64,000 nucleotides of DNA from JAGIBJ01 sp032119595 (GCA_032119595.1 JAUMBQ010000008.1:186001-250000), one strand, 5' to 3'. Positions 9,423 through 21,862 are shown, counted from the first letter of the stretch. Notes: generated by a model not told the origin, from the letters alone. Numbers and translations are program-made.

Positions 9423-10781
9423 TCAGACGGCCTGAGGCGTCTGCGCCGTGGCGGCGACGTGAGGCGAGATGCCGCGGCCGACGCCCTCGAAGGTGAGGCC
9501 GGCGGTGCGAGCGGCGTCGGCGTCGAGCAGGTTGCGGCCGTCGATGAAGACGTTGCCGCGCATCGTGGCGGCGACCGTCGTGAGATCGAGGTCCTTGAAC
9601 TCCGGCCACTCGGTCACCAGGACGACCGCGTCGGCGCCATTGACGGCGGCTTCGGCACTGTCGACGAGTTCAACGCCCTTGAGGAGCTTGCCCGCCTCTT
9701 CCGCCGCCACCGGGTCGTATCCCACGACCTCGGCACCGTCGGCAATGAGGCGTGCCGAGAGCACCAGCGAGGAGGCCTCGCGCATGTCGTCGGTCTCGGG
9801 CTTAAACGCCAGGCCCAGCAGCGCAATGCGCTTGCCGACCAGCGAGCCGAGGTGCTTTTGAAGCTTCTGGATCACGCGCCGCTTCTGCAGCTCGTTGACC
9901 TCGATCACCGCGTTGAGGAGCTGGAAGTGGTACCCGGAATTGCCCGCGAGCTGCTTGAGCGCGCTCACATCCTTCGGGAAGCACGACCCGCCAAAGCCGA
10001 TGCCGGCCTTCAGGAACTTCGGCCCGATCCGGTCATCCAGGCCCATACCCCTGGCGACCTCAACCACGTCGGCGCCCGTCTCCTCGCACACGTTGGCGAT
10101 CTCGTTGATGAACGAGATCTTGGTCGCCAAAAACGCGTTAGACGCCAGCTTGACCATCTCCGCCGACTTGATGTCGGTCCGCAGCAGCTCTCCGCGATTG
10201 GCACCACCATTGGCGGCGTTCAGCACCGGTCGGTACAGCTCCACGACCGCGTCGCCCGCCCAACCACCATCGTCGCCGACGACCACACGATCGGGATCCA
10301 GGAAGTCGGCGATCGCCGTGCCCTCCTTCAAAAACTCCGGGCACGAGACATAACGGAAACCGCCCTTGCCCTGCTCCTCAAAGATCCGCTGGATCGCCTC
10401 ACCAGTCCCGACCGGAACCGTCGACTTCATCACCAGCGCATGCGTTTCCGAAGCCGGCATCGCCGCAACCACCGCGTGCACCGCCGACAAATCCGCATCA
10501 CCGGAATACGTCGGCGGCGTGCCGACCGCCACGAACAACAGCCGCGCGCGATGCAGCGCCTCAGACAGGTCCGTCGTGAAGTGCAACCGCTCGCGATTTT
10601 TCTCCACGAGCTCAGCCAACCCCGGCTCGTAAATCGGGATCTCGCCGCCCTTGAGGCGTTCGATCTTTGCTGCGTCGATATCGACGCAGATGACCTCGCT
10701 GCCGAGCTCGGCAAAGCCGACCGCAGTCACGAGGCCGACGTATCCGGTGCCAATGACACCGATCGGTTCCCGAAGAGACAT
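9423..10781 (-). CDS. UDP-glucose/GDP-mannose 6-dehydrogenase family enzyme
   Basis: NAD-dependent oxidation of a nucleotide sugar to its uronic acid. The start ATG at 10781 gives 452 residues, beginning directly at the Rossmann fold (GTGYVG at 11-16). The catalytic Cys is residue 267 in GGSCFPKD. The VGTPPTYSGDADLS motif, KSTVPVGT and the C-terminal domain motif GLAFKPETDDMREA are all present. The closest functional guess is UDP-glucose 6-dehydrogenase. It is the first gene of the sugar-nucleotide operon, providing uronic acid precursors for a cell-surface polymer. Confidence 0.9.
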   Translation of the reverse strand: MSLREPIGVIGTGYVGLVTAVGFAELGSEVICVDIDAAKIERLKGGEIPIYEPGLAELVEKNRERLHFTTDLSEALHRARLLFVAVGTPPTYSGDADLSAVHAVVAAMPASETHALVMKSTVPVGTGEAIQRIFEEQGKGGFRYVSCPEFLKEGTAIADFLDPDRVVVGDDGGWAGDAVVELYRPVLNAANGGANRGELLRTDIKSAEMVKLASNAFLATKISFINEIANVCEETGADVVEVARGMGLDDRIGPKFLKAGIGFGGSCFPKDVSALKQLAGNSGYHFQLLNAVIEVNELQKRRVIQKLQKHLGSLVGKRIALLGLAFKPETDDMREASSLVLSARLIADGAEVVGYDPVAAEEAGKLLKGVELVDSAEAAVNGADAVVLVTEWPEFKDLDLTTVAATMRGNVFIDGRNLLDADAARTAGLTFEGVGRGISPHVAATAQTPQAV

Positions 10782-10833
10782 GGCCGGGGAGCCTACCGAG
10801 CTACAAGGGCTCTCGTCGCCGTGAGAGGGCGCA

Positions 10834-12345
10834 CTAACCGGGAACGCGACGAAGGTTCGACGCGATGTCGAGCATCTGGGCGTTCGTAAGCCGGTTGGAG
10901 ATGGTGTTCGACACCCAGTAGACACCGCGCGGGGTGCGCCACGCGATCAGTCGGTACCGGCCGCCGGGGGCGCCGTACAACTCCAGCTTGCGGCCACTGC
11001 GCTCCACGGAGCGGTGCTGCTCGGCCAGGATCGGCGGGTTGCGCCACGACGTGCCCTGAACCCCGTAGTACTGGCCGTTCTCGCCGTAGTAGAGCGACAA
11101 CCGGAAGGCGGCGTAGCGCTTCTTCGTGCGGGACACGATCTCGTAGGCTCGCACGCCATCGGTCGAGGTGTAGCCGCCTTCAGCGAGACGCACGCTGGGG
11201 TAGTAGAGCGGCAGGTTGCCACCGGCGAGTGCGAACGCCGCGGTGTCGAACTCCGGCTTGGAGACCTCGCTCTTGACGTCGATCAACCCTTTGGCCAGAC
11301 CGCGCTTCTTCACGGCCGTCTTCGTCGCCTTCTTGCGGACCTTCTCGGTCTCGGTGGTGTCGGCGGACGGACCGCGCGCAGCCTTGAGTTCGGTGAAGTC
11401 CCGCCGCATGGTCGCGAGATCGTCGGGAAGGATCCGGACGTAGGTGTCCGTTGGGTCTTCGCTCGTGGTGCCGCGGAACTTCACGTTGCGGACCGGCTGG
11501 TTCGCCGAGTTGAGGGCGAGTTTGAGGAGCCCGATGATCGCGGTCGGGCTGGTGATGTCGGTCTTGGAATACGTCAGGAAGATCCGCGTGAGCTTCTGGC
11601 GATCCTTCGCGATCTGGGAGGCCGAAACCTGAGACTTGGCCGAGCGCAGGAACTCCTGCTGGCGAGCCCCACGCACGAAGTCGTTGTCGAGGTGGCGGAA
11701 CCGGACCCAATCGAGCGTGTCGATGCCGCAGAGCAGCTGGTAGCCCGACTTCACGTCGATCGTGGCGTAGTTGTCGGCGCCGCTGCTGTTGTCGTTGAAG
11801 TAGGTCCGGTCGATGTCCTGGTAGAGGCAGCCAAGCCGATTGACGGCGCGCTGGAACGCACCGAAGTTGATCACCACGACGTGATGGATCGGAACCCCCA
11901 GCAGCTTGCGCACGGCGCGAATCGAGTACTGCTCGCCGCCGTCGGAGAACGCTTCGTTGATCTTGCCGGTGCGGAAGCCTCCGCCCTTGGTCGGGATCTC
12001 GGCCTTCGTGTCACGCGGGATAGAAAGGACCGCCGTCGAGCCTTGATCCGGGTCGAGGCGGACCAGCATCAGCGTGTCCGAGCGGGCGCCGCCGACGGCG
12101 CCGTCAGCGGACTTCTTGCTGCGCTTGTCGGAGCCGATCAGGAGCAGCGTCTGCGGATTGCCGGGCGGAACGGAGTCGAGCTCGTTCTGCGTTTCCTCGC
12201 TCACCTTGGTCCCGACGGACTCTGCGATGTCGGTGATGTTTTGCACCTGCAGCAGGGCTGCCGAGGCGGAAGCGACTCCTGCGAGCAGGACGAAGACGAG
12301 GAAAGCTCCCAGGTACTGGGGCCAGAGGCGCGGAGCAGGCTGCAC
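10834..12345 (-). CDS. LytR-CpsA-Psr (LCP) family glycopolymer transferase
   Basis: The GTG start at 12345 gives 503 residues with one N-terminal membrane helix (about 11-33) and an extracytoplasmic LCP domain at ~60-270. Key motifs are LLIGSDKR, RSDTLMLVRL, LSIPRDT, KINEAF, DIDRTYF and DWVRFRH, whose Arg and Asp residues bind the polyprenyl-pyrophosphate and metal. Family knowledge: LCP enzymes move undecaprenyl-linked polymers onto peptidoglycan. A further C-terminal region of ~125 residues (from LYYPSVRL to the end) is shared with the next gene. It lies just upstream of the sugar-nucleotide operon in the same direction, consistent with a common wall-glycan role. Confidence 0.88.
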   Translation of the reverse strand: MQPAPRLWPQYLGAFLVFVLLAGVASASAALLQVQNITDIAESVGTKVSEETQNELDSVPPGNPQTLLLIGSDKRSKKSADGAVGGARSDTLMLVRLDPDQGSTAVLSIPRDTKAEIPTKGGGFRTGKINEAFSDGGEQYSIRAVRKLLGVPIHHVVVINFGAFQRAVNRLGCLYQDIDRTYFNDNSSGADNYATIDVKSGYQLLCGIDTLDWVRFRHLDNDFVRGARQQEFLRSAKSQVSASQIAKDRQKLTRIFLTYSKTDITSPTAIIGLLKLALNSANQPVRNVKFRGTTSEDPTDTYVRILPDDLATMRRDFTELKAARGPSADTTETEKVRKKATKTAVKKRGLAKGLIDVKSEVSKPEFDTAAFALAGGNLPLYYPSVRLAEGGYTSTDGVRAYEIVSRTKKRYAAFRLSLYYGENGQYYGVQGTSWRNPPILAEQHRSVERSGRKLELYGAPGGRYRLIAWRTPRGVYWVSNTISNRLTNAQMLDIASNLRRVPG

Positions 12346-12398
12346 GGATGGGCAATTCTAGGGAAGGTCGCGGGGGCGCCTCCCCACCCCGGCGCGGA

Positions 12399-14078
12399 TC
12401 AGCCCGGAACGCGCGTGAAACTCGACGCGATGTCGAGCATCTGCTTGTTGCCAAGCGCCAGCGACACCGAGTTGCTCACCCAGAAGACGCCGTCGTCGGT
12501 GGTCCACGACACGATGCGGTAGCGGCCGCCGGCCGAATAGGCGTTCAGCGTGCGGTTGCGGCGCCGGACGGTGGTGTGGGCCTCCTTCAGGATCGGGGCG
12601 TCCTTCCAGGTGGTGCCCTGGATGCCGTAGTACTGGCCGAAGTACTTGCCCTCGCCGGCCGAGAAGGTGAGCCGGAAGGCGGGGTAGCGCTTTTTCGCGA
12701 ACCGGCTTGCGCGGATCGAATAGGTCCGAACGGGGTCCCGCTGCGCCCAGCCACCAACGCCGAGGCGAATCGACGGGTAGTAGACCGGGAGCTTGCGGGC
12801 CGCGAGGGTGAACGACGCCTTCGTGAGTTCTGGCTTCCCGGTCTCGTCCGCCACGCGCACCAACCCGGTGGCGATGCCGGACCGCTTCTTCGTCGCGCCT
12901 TTGCCGGTGGTGCCCTTGCCTTTGGGGCGAGAATCGGTCGTCGGGCCCGTGACGGGCAGGAGCTGCTCGAACTCGCGCTTCATCGTCTTTAGTCCCGATG
13001 GTGTGACCGCCAGGTTGCTGGTTCCTGGCACGTCGACCGCTCGGAACTTGACGCTGCGCAGCGGGTCGTCGGACGCGTTGAGCGCAAGCTTCAGGAGGCT
13101 GAGCACGGCGGTGCGCCTGCGGATGTCGGTGCGCGTGTAGCGGCTGAAGATCTCTAGGAGAGACTTCCGATTGTCGATGAGGGTCGACGCCGCGATTTGC
13201 GTCTTGGCGGAGCGCAGGAACTCCTGCTGGCGCGCCGCGCGGACGAGGTCGTTGTCGGCGTGACGGAAGCGCACCCACGAGAGCGTGTCGGCGCCGCAGA
13301 GCATTTGATAGCCGGACTTCACGTCGATCGCGGCGTAGTTCTCGCCGTTGCTGTTGTCGTTGAAGTACGAGCGGTCGATGTCCTGGTAGAGGCAGCCGAG
13401 CTTGTTGATCGCCCGCTCAAAGGCGCTGAAGTTGATGATTACGACGTGGTGGATCTTCACGCCGAGCAGTCCCTTGATCGCCTTGACGGTCAGGGGGGCG
13501 CCACCGATCGCGAACGCCTCGTTGACCTTCATCGTCCCGCCGTTGACCGTCACCTGCGTGTCGCGCGGGATCGACAGCAGCGAACCGCCGCGATCGCCGT
13601 CGAGATGGGCGAGCATCATGGTGTCCGACAGCTCACCGGTTCGCTGACTGCCATCGACCGACTTCTTGCTGCGCTTGTCGGACCCGATCAGCAGGAGGGT
13701 CTGTGGCTTGCCCGGCGCGACGTTGTCGATGCCAGGAATCTCGGGCAGTGGCGGGGCGTAGTCGCCGCAGTCGGGGGTCGTCGACGCGGCCGCGGGGGTG
13801 GTGCTTCGAGCGGCCGGTGCGTTCGGCGACGTCTTGGCGGTGCTGCTTGGCGTGGTCGCGGGGGTCGTCGATCGAAGCCCGATGGTCGTTGTCGCGGGGG
13901 TTGATGGCGTCGTGGCCGCTGGCTGCAAGGGTGCGAGGTCGTCCGGGCAGCTCGTGGGAGGCGAGGGCGGCAGCGGGATCGCGTTGATCGTGCCAAAGGC
14001 CGTCGCCGTGCCGGCCATGAGCACAGCGACGAGGAGCGCCCCGATATACCGGGGCCAATGTCGTGGAGGACGCGTCAC
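12399..14078 (-). CDS. LytR-CpsA-Psr (LCP) family protein, paralogue with Thr/Pro-rich linker
   Basis: The GTG start at 14078 gives 559 residues. After an N-terminal membrane helix comes a ~70-residue low-complexity Thr/Ala/Pro/Ser linker not present in its neighbour, probably spanning the wall. The LCP domain follows, with LLIGSDKR, LSDTMMLAHL, LSIPRDTQ, KVNEAF, DIDRSYF and SWVRFRH. The C-terminal ~125 residues match the corresponding region of the downstream paralogue (YYPSIRLG ... MLDIAS). A 53-bp gap separates the two, so they are likely co-transcribed. A tandem duplication with later divergence of the linker explains the pair. Confidence 0.87.
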   Translation of the reverse strand: MTRPPRHWPRYIGALLVAVLMAGTATAFGTINAIPLPPSPPTSCPDDLAPLQPAATTPSTPATTTIGLRSTTPATTPSSTAKTSPNAPAARSTTPAAASTTPDCGDYAPPLPEIPGIDNVAPGKPQTLLLIGSDKRSKKSVDGSQRTGELSDTMMLAHLDGDRGGSLLSIPRDTQVTVNGGTMKVNEAFAIGGAPLTVKAIKGLLGVKIHHVVIINFSAFERAINKLGCLYQDIDRSYFNDNSNGENYAAIDVKSGYQMLCGADTLSWVRFRHADNDLVRAARQQEFLRSAKTQIAASTLIDNRKSLLEIFSRYTRTDIRRRTAVLSLLKLALNASDDPLRSVKFRAVDVPGTSNLAVTPSGLKTMKREFEQLLPVTGPTTDSRPKGKGTTGKGATKKRSGIATGLVRVADETGKPELTKASFTLAARKLPVYYPSIRLGVGGWAQRDPVRTYSIRASRFAKKRYPAFRLTFSAGEGKYFGQYYGIQGTTWKDAPILKEAHTTVRRRNRTLNAYSAGGRYRIVSWTTDDGVFWVSNSVSLALGNKQMLDIASSFTRVPG

Positions 14079-14198
14079 GAGCGCACAAGATTACGGCGTC
14101 CCCCGACCAAACACCCCGTACACGCGGACAAACGCGGCCAGCCATGGATGGGCCGCCTTGCCGAACTCCCGGCGTCGAGTGCGCGTCATCAACGCAAA

Positions 14199-14233
14199 AC
14201 GCCCCGCTCCTGGAAGGACCAGGAGCGGGGCGT
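14199..14233 (-). terminator. Intrinsic terminator of the ATP synthase operon
   Basis: Perfect 15-bp arms (14199-14213 and 14219-14233) enclose a 5-nt loop. On the minus strand the hairpin is followed by TTTTGCGTT. It lies 29 bp beyond the atpC stop and is the strongest classical terminator in this half of the window. Confidence 0.9.
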
Positions 14234-14262
14234 GAGCGAAACCTAGGTTCGAGGGCGCAGCG

Positions 14263-14687
14263 TTACGCGGCGGCCTTCTTGCCTTCGAGGATCTCGAGGA
14301 ACACCTTGTAGCGGCGTTCGTCGCGGTCGGCGCGCTTGTTCTCCTCGGTGCCCTCGGCCGACGAGGCGACGAGCGCCTGCGCCTTCTCGAGCTTGACCTG
14401 GATCTCCTCGGCGTTCAGCGTCTTGGGATCAAGCGCCTCTTCGACGAGAAGGAGCACCTTCTCCGGGCTGACCTGCACGTAACCCTCGCCCTGCACGAAG
14501 GTCCGCACCTCGCCACCTTCCTGCGTGACGCGCAGCTCGGCGGGAGCGAGCAGCGCCAGCAGGGGCTGGTGGCGGGCGTAGATGCCGATCGAGCCGGTTT
14601 CGGTCCGGGTGGACACGAACTCGACACTGCCGGAGTAGACGAGGCCCTCCGGCGTGAGGATCTCGAGGGTGTACGGCTGGTGTGCCA

Positions 14688-14688
<1 letters not shown>
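14263..14688 (-). CDS. atpC: F1F0 ATP synthase epsilon subunit
   Basis: 141 residues. The N-terminal beta-sandwich begins YTLEILTPEGLVYSG and includes the typical GSIGIYARHQPLLALL turn. The C-terminal two-helix hairpin (~90-141) is the inhibitory arm in this family. The ATG overlaps the last base of the atpD stop (TAATG), so translation is coupled. It is the last gene of the operon and is followed by the perfect hairpin terminator. Epsilon joins the central stalk and tunes ATP hydrolysis. Confidence 0.95.
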
Positions 14689-16091
<1,403 letters not shown>

Positions 16092-16116
16092 GAGTCCTCT
16101 GATTCCTTGATCGTCG

Positions 16117-17036
16117 CTAGAGCGCTTCGGCGCCGGCGACGACCTCCATGATCTCTTGGGTGATCTCGGCCTGACGGGCTCGGTTCATCTCGAGCGTCAG
16201 GCTGGTGATGAGCTCACCAGCGTTCTCTGATGCGTTGCGCATGGCCGTCATGCGGGCGCCGTGTTCGGACGCGGCCGATTCCAGCAGGGAGCGGAACAGC
16301 GTGATCTCGACGTAGTCGGGGATCAAACGCTCCAGGATTTCCTGCGGACCCGGCTCGTACTCGACGAGGGCGTGGCCGGCAGTGCCGGACCCAGCCGAGG
16401 TCTTCTCGAGCTTCGCGGCCTCTTCTTTGGCGAGCGCCTCAGCGACCGGGTCGGCCTGCAGCGGCAGCAGGGTGGTCTGGGTGACCTCCTGCGTCAGTGC
16501 GGACACGAAACGGTTGTAGAGCACCTCGACCTGGTCGACCTTGCCGTCCAGGTAACCAGCGGCAAGCGTCTCGGCAACCTCGCGGGCATCGGCGTACTTC
16601 GGGTTGTCCGTGAAGCCGGTGAACCCGGCCTCCGGAGTGCGACCACGGAAGTTCATCGCGGACACGCCGCGACGGCCGGTGGCGTAGATCTTGACGGTCT
16701 TGCCTTCGGCCTCCAGCTCCTTCGCAAGGGACTGAGCGGCACGCACGATCTGCGAGTTGAAGGCACCGGCCAGGCCACGGTCGCCCGTGACCAGCAGGAT
16801 GCCGACCGTCTTGACCTCGTCGCGCCCCTGCAGCAGCGGGAACGCGTTGCGCTCCGCGGTGCTGGCAGCGAGCGCAGCCTGCCGGGTCATGTCACTGACG
16901 GCGTCCGCGTACGGCCGCAGGATCGCGATGCGCTCCTCGGCCTTGCGGAGACGTGCCGCAGCGACCATCTCCATGGCACGCGTGATCTTCTTGATGTTGC
17001 CGATCGACGCGATGCGCTGCTTTACGTCGCGCTGGC

Positions 17037-17040
<4 letters not shown>
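16117..17040 (-). CDS. atpG: F1F0 ATP synthase gamma subunit
   Basis: The central rotor shaft, 307 residues. The N-terminal helix begins VKQRIASIGNIKKITRAMEMVA and the C-terminal helix ends RQAEITQEIMEVVAGAEAL; these two form the coiled-coil axle. A polar insertion around residues 205-235 (rich in Glu, Lys, Gly and Thr) is longer than in E. coli gamma, as is common in actinobacteria. The start overlaps the end of atpA by 4 bp (ATGA), coupling the two. Confidence 0.95.
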
Positions 17041-18632
<1,592 letters not shown>

Positions 18633-18662
18633 GATCGGGAGAGGTCTCCTGTGGACAGCTGG

Positions 18663-19196
18663 CTACGCGCCGGTCGCGACCTGGCGACGCAGGCGCTCCA
18701 GCCGAGTACGGATAGAGGCGTCGAGAATTTGGTTCCCGACGCGAAGGATGAGCCCGCCGATGATCTCGGGATCCACGACGGCGTTCAGACGAACCTTGCG
18801 GCCCGTCTGCTCGCCGATCCGAGCCCCAAGGGACTCGGTCGTGGCGGGGTCGAGCGGGATCGAGGACGTGATCTGCACGGGCAGCAGACCCTCGTGGTCC
18901 TCGGTGATGCGATCGAAGATGCGGCGCATCCGCATGACTGCGGGCATGCGGTGCTTCTCGATCAGCAGGTTCAGGAAGTTCCCCAGGACAGGGTCGATCC
19001 CGTCCACCGCGCGAGCGAGCCCGTCGGTCTTCTCTTTGGAGGAGAAGTACGGCGAGAAAAAGAACACCTGCAACTCGCGGTTGCCCGCGAGGGCATCCGC
19101 GAACTGCCCGAGCTGTTCGCGGATGACGGCGACCTTGTCCTGCTGCTCGGCGACCTGATGAAGGGACCGTGCGTAGACCTCGGCAAGCGCTTCCAT
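18663..19196 (-). CDS. atpH: F1F0 ATP synthase delta subunit
   Basis: 177 residues, the normal size for bacterial delta (OSCP), which ties the peripheral stalk to the top of F1. The N-terminal helical domain begins ALAEVYARSLHQVA. The C-terminal domain contains the family's VVDPEIIGGLILRVG signature followed by LDASIRTRLERLRR. It lies 3 bp after atpF in the operon. Confidence 0.95.
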   Translation of the reverse strand: MEALAEVYARSLHQVAEQQDKVAVIREQLGQFADALAGNRELQVFFFSPYFSSKEKTDGLARAVDGIDPVLGNFLNLLIEKHRMPAVMRMRRIFDRITEDHEGLLPVQITSSIPLDPATTESLGARIGEQTGRKVRLNAVVDPEIIGGLILRVGNQILDASIRTRLERLRRQVATGA

Positions 19197-19199
19197 GAG

Positions 19200-19784
19200 C
19201 TAGTTCTGGCTCCGGTCGCTGCTGAGGGCGGAGAAGTCGAGCTCGCTGAGCGCTTCGTCGACCAGACGCTGCTGATCGTCGCCCGTGAGCGTGCGTCGCG
19301 TGATCTTCTCGGTGGCCGTGACCGTGAGGTCGGCGACCTCCTTACGGAGATCCTGCTTCGCCTTGAGGGTGGCCTGCTCGATGTCGCGGCGAGCCGCTTC
19401 GAGCTGGTTCTCACGCTCTTCCTTAGCCTTCGCGTGCGATTCCGCCACCTGGGCGTCACCGGTCTGCTTGGCCTTGGACAAGATCTCGTCGGCCTGATGG
19501 CGCGCCTCGGTGAGGCGAGCGCGGTAGTCGACGAGAAGCTGGTCGGCTTCGGTGCGCGTCTGCTCCGCATGAGCGATCGAGTCCTCGATCGCCTTCTGAC
19601 GGATATCCAGGGCCGCGGCGATCCGCGGGAACGCGAGCTTCTTGAGGATCACAAGCGTGATCCCGAAGGCGATGAGCGTCCACAGCATCAGCCCGACATT
19701 GGGCGTGACGAGGAAGTTCCCGCCCTCTGGCTCGGCAGCCCCGGACGCGAGGACCAGAGTTGAAGTGATCGTTGCGAACGCCAT
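19200..19784 (-). CDS. atpF: F1F0 ATP synthase b subunit
   Basis: 194 residues. A membrane helix at roughly 27-50 (NVGLMLWTLIAFGITLVIL) is followed by a long charged coiled-coil to residue ~185, the peripheral stalk. The N-terminus before the helix is longer than usual and slightly hydrophobic, as in many actinobacterial b subunits. It is 4 bp downstream of atpE. Confidence 0.95.
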   Translation of the reverse strand: MAFATITSTLVLASGAAEPEGGNFLVTPNVGLMLWTLIAFGITLVILKKLAFPRIAAALDIRQKAIEDSIAHAEQTRTEADQLLVDYRARLTEARHQADEILSKAKQTGDAQVAESHAKAKEERENQLEAARRDIEQATLKAKQDLRKEVADLTVTATEKITRRTLTGDDQQRLVDEALSELDFSALSSDRSQN

Positions 19785-19788
19785 AGGC

Positions 19789-20082
19789 CTAGAGGAAGAA
19801 GGCGATAAGGCCGAAGATGAACGCGTAGAAGACGATGGCCTCGGTGAGGGCGAAGCCCAGCCACTGGATCGAGGTGATTTCGTCCTTCATCTCGGGCTGG
19901 CGAGTCACGGACTCGATGACCTTGCCGAAGATGAAGCCGACGCCGATGCCCGGTCCGATGGTGCCGAGGCCGGCGCCGATGCCGAGGGCGATCGCCTTAC
20001 CGGCGGTTTCGCCGTAGGCGGCGGCGACTTCTTCGGTCACCGCGGCCTGCGCGACGAGTGAAGTGATCATGGTCAGATCCAC
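19789..20082 (-). CDS. atpE: F1F0 ATP synthase c subunit (rotor ring)
   Basis: 97 residues from the GTG at 20082. I prefer this to the internal ATG at 20070 because AGGAG lies 7 nt before the GTG but 19 nt before the ATG. Two membrane helices are present. Helix 1 has the Gly-rich GIGAGLGTIGPGIGVG; helix 2 contains the ion-carrying Glu81 in FALTEAIVF. The residue after Glu is Ala and helix 1 lacks the Gln of sodium-type rings, so proton coupling is inferred. The polar loop has the expected RQPE motif. Confidence 0.95.
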   Translation of the reverse strand: MDLTMITSLVAQAAVTEEVAAAYGETAGKAIALGIGAGLGTIGPGIGVGFIFGKVIESVTRQPEMKDEITSIQWLGFALTEAIVFYAFIFGLIAFFL

Positions 20083-20110
20083 GGGGTAGCTCCTAGGTGC
20101 CTGAGAGGAC

Positions 20111-21010
20111 TTAGTGGTGGTCGGAGACAGCTTCGCCGAGATAAATCGAGGCGAGTGTCGCGAAGATGAAGGCCTGGAGAGTTGCAACCAGGCCGATCTC
20201 GAAGAGGAAGAAGACAATGGCGATCGGGACCGTGATCACGTTGAGTGCCGCGAGCCCGAGGATGACCGAGAGGCCACCGCCCATAAAGAGGATGAGGAGA
20301 TGTCCCGCGAGGATGTTCGCGAAGAGACGCACGGAGAGCGAAACGACGCGGACGAACTGCGAGATGATCTCGACGGGGACGATCAAGATGAGCAGCGGGC
20401 CACTCGAGCCAGCGGGGATCCAGCCTTTGACGTAGCCAACCGGGCCCTTGGCTCGAACGCCGACGAAGTGGTAGCTGAGCCACACGATGAGCGTGAGTAC
20501 CAGCGGCACCGAGATGTTGGCCGTGGCGGCGTAGAGCGCGAACGACGGGATCTCAAGACCGAAGAGGTCGAAGGTGTGCTGGGTGTTCGTCGGCAGCGGG
20601 ATGTAGCCGATGAGGTTCGAGAACCAGATGAAGAGGAAGAGCGTGCCGATGAACGGGAACCAGGCCGTCGACATCTTGCGGTCCATGTTGACCTCGGTGA
20701 TGTTGACCTTCATCAGCTGGTAGAGCGACTCGACCGCGGTCTGCACGCGGTTCGGCTTCTGCTGCATCCGGTTGGCAACGAAGAGCATGGTGCCGATCGT
20801 GAGCGCCGCAGCCATGAAGAGGTACATCACGGCTTTGTTGATCGACATGTCGATCCCCGCGATGTGGATCGAGATCCACGGGTCGAGGAAGAACTCGTTG
20901 ACAGGCTTGAACTCGTCATTGCGACCGGCCGACGGTGCGAGGACCGAGACGAGGCCGATCAGCGCGACGACGATGCCAAGGCCGAGCAGGATCTTCAGGG
21001 ACTTCTTCAT
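20111..21010 (-). CDS. atpB: F1F0 ATP synthase a subunit
   Basis: The ATG at 21010 gives 299 residues with several membrane helices. The essential Arg lies in SVRLFANILAGHLLI, and the last helix has FEIGLVATLQAFIFATLASIYL, as expected for the proton half-channels. The start codon overlaps the stop of the upstream atpI-like gene as ATGA, so translation is coupled even though its own Shine-Dalgarno is weak. Confidence 0.96.
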   Translation of the reverse strand: MKKSLKILLGLGIVVALIGLVSVLAPSAGRNDEFKPVNEFFLDPWISIHIAGIDMSINKAVMYLFMAAALTIGTMLFVANRMQQKPNRVQTAVESLYQLMKVNITEVNMDRKMSTAWFPFIGTLFLFIWFSNLIGYIPLPTNTQHTFDLFGLEIPSFALYAATANISVPLVLTLIVWLSYHFVGVRAKGPVGYVKGWIPAGSSGPLLILIVPVEIISQFVRVVSLSVRLFANILAGHLLILFMGGGLSVILGLAALNVITVPIAIVFFLFEIGLVATLQAFIFATLASIYLGEAVSDHH

Positions 21011-21381
21011 GAAACGGGGCTCGCCTGATGCGTCGGTCGGGAGACGAGTCTCACGACGAAGGAACTGGTGAAGAGGACGACACACAGGAGCGCGGCTGAG
21101 AGGCCCGTCCTGTCGTCGGTGGTGAGGCCGACCACGATCAGCACGATGGCGAGGAGCCAGCCGCGGCCGATCAGTGAGCCGGTGAGGATGCCCGCGAGCT
21201 TGCCCGGACTATCGGAGCCCATGGAACGCGCCTTGCGATCGGTCCACTCGCCGATCCCGCGCCACAGCAACCAGATCACGGCAGCCGTGGCCCAGCCGAT
21301 GATCGGCAGATCGGTGCCTACGAACACTGGCAGCGCTACAGCGAGCAGCACCAGGTCAAGGTTGCGGAGAAGAGCAGTCAC
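21007..21381 (-). CDS. Small membrane protein at head of atp operon (AtpI-like position)
   Basis: The GTG at 21381 with GAGG six bases upstream gives 124 residues. Three or four hydrophobic segments are visible: around LDLVLLAVALPVFVG, IIGWATAAVIWLLWRG, GWLLAIVLIVVGLTT, and the last one before the basic tail. The position first in the atp operon is that of AtpI, which helps assemble the c-ring. The sequence itself is not clearly recognisable as AtpI, so the name rests on position and membrane topology. It overlaps atpB by 4 bp. Confidence 0.75.
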   Translation of the reverse strand: MTALLRNLDLVLLAVALPVFVGTDLPIIGWATAAVIWLLWRGIGEWTDRKARSMGSDSPGKLAGILTGSLIGRGWLLAIVLIVVGLTTDDRTGLSAALLCVVLFTSSFVVRLVSRPTHQASPVS

Positions 21382-21611
21382 GGGGATCCTCGAGCGGCGC
21401 AGGAAATGCGTCCTGGCCGTCGACGTGGTCCACAGTACCGAACTGAACCGAGCTAGTGACACCTTGTGACAAATGGAACCAGAGCCCGAGTTTCTGGCGC
21501 TTTTCTCGGCGTTTCACGGGCCCATGCGGCGGAGACGGAGCGGAGCGCCCATCCCGTCGCCGACTCCGGGCACCCTCGACTCACCCGCGGACGAGCCGCT
21601 TGGCGTCTGCG

Positions 21612-21791
21612 TTACTCGTCGAGCAGGACGAAGTCGCGCTTGCGCGCACCGCACACCGGGCAGACCCAGTTGTCCGGAACTTCGTCGAACGGCGTGCCTG
21701 GGTCGACACCGCCGTCGGGGTCACCCTCGACCGGGTCGTAGATCATCCCGCACGGTTCGCAGATCCACTTCTGGGTAAGGGGGTCGCTCAT
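21612..21791 (-). CDS. Rubredoxin
   Basis: A 59-residue protein starting MSDPLTQKWICEPCGMIYDP and stopping at TAA (21612-21614). It has the two Cys-X2-Cys knuckles of rubredoxin: CEPC at 11-14 and CPVC at 44-47, the latter followed by GARKRDF. The conserved acidic centre GDPDGGVDPGTPFDEVPDNW is present. It would hold one Fe(SCys)4 and pass single electrons in the cytosol, for example to an alkane monooxygenase or a peroxide/oxygen-reducing enzyme; the partner is not visible. It is divergent from a TetR gene across 187 bp. Confidence 0.93.
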   Translation of the reverse strand: MSDPLTQKWICEPCGMIYDPVEGDPDGGVDPGTPFDEVPDNWVCPVCGARKRDFVLLDE

Positions 21792-21862
21792 CCGCGGGAT
21801 CGTAGCGACGAGCGGGCCCCGGTGGGCCGTGGGAACGACCCACCAGATTCACCTCGGGCCAG

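Noticed and set aside
9417..10889. Plus-strand open frame opposite the UDP-glucose dehydrogenase-type gene
   Set aside because: The minus-strand gene has a full set of catalytic motifs. The plus frame has none.
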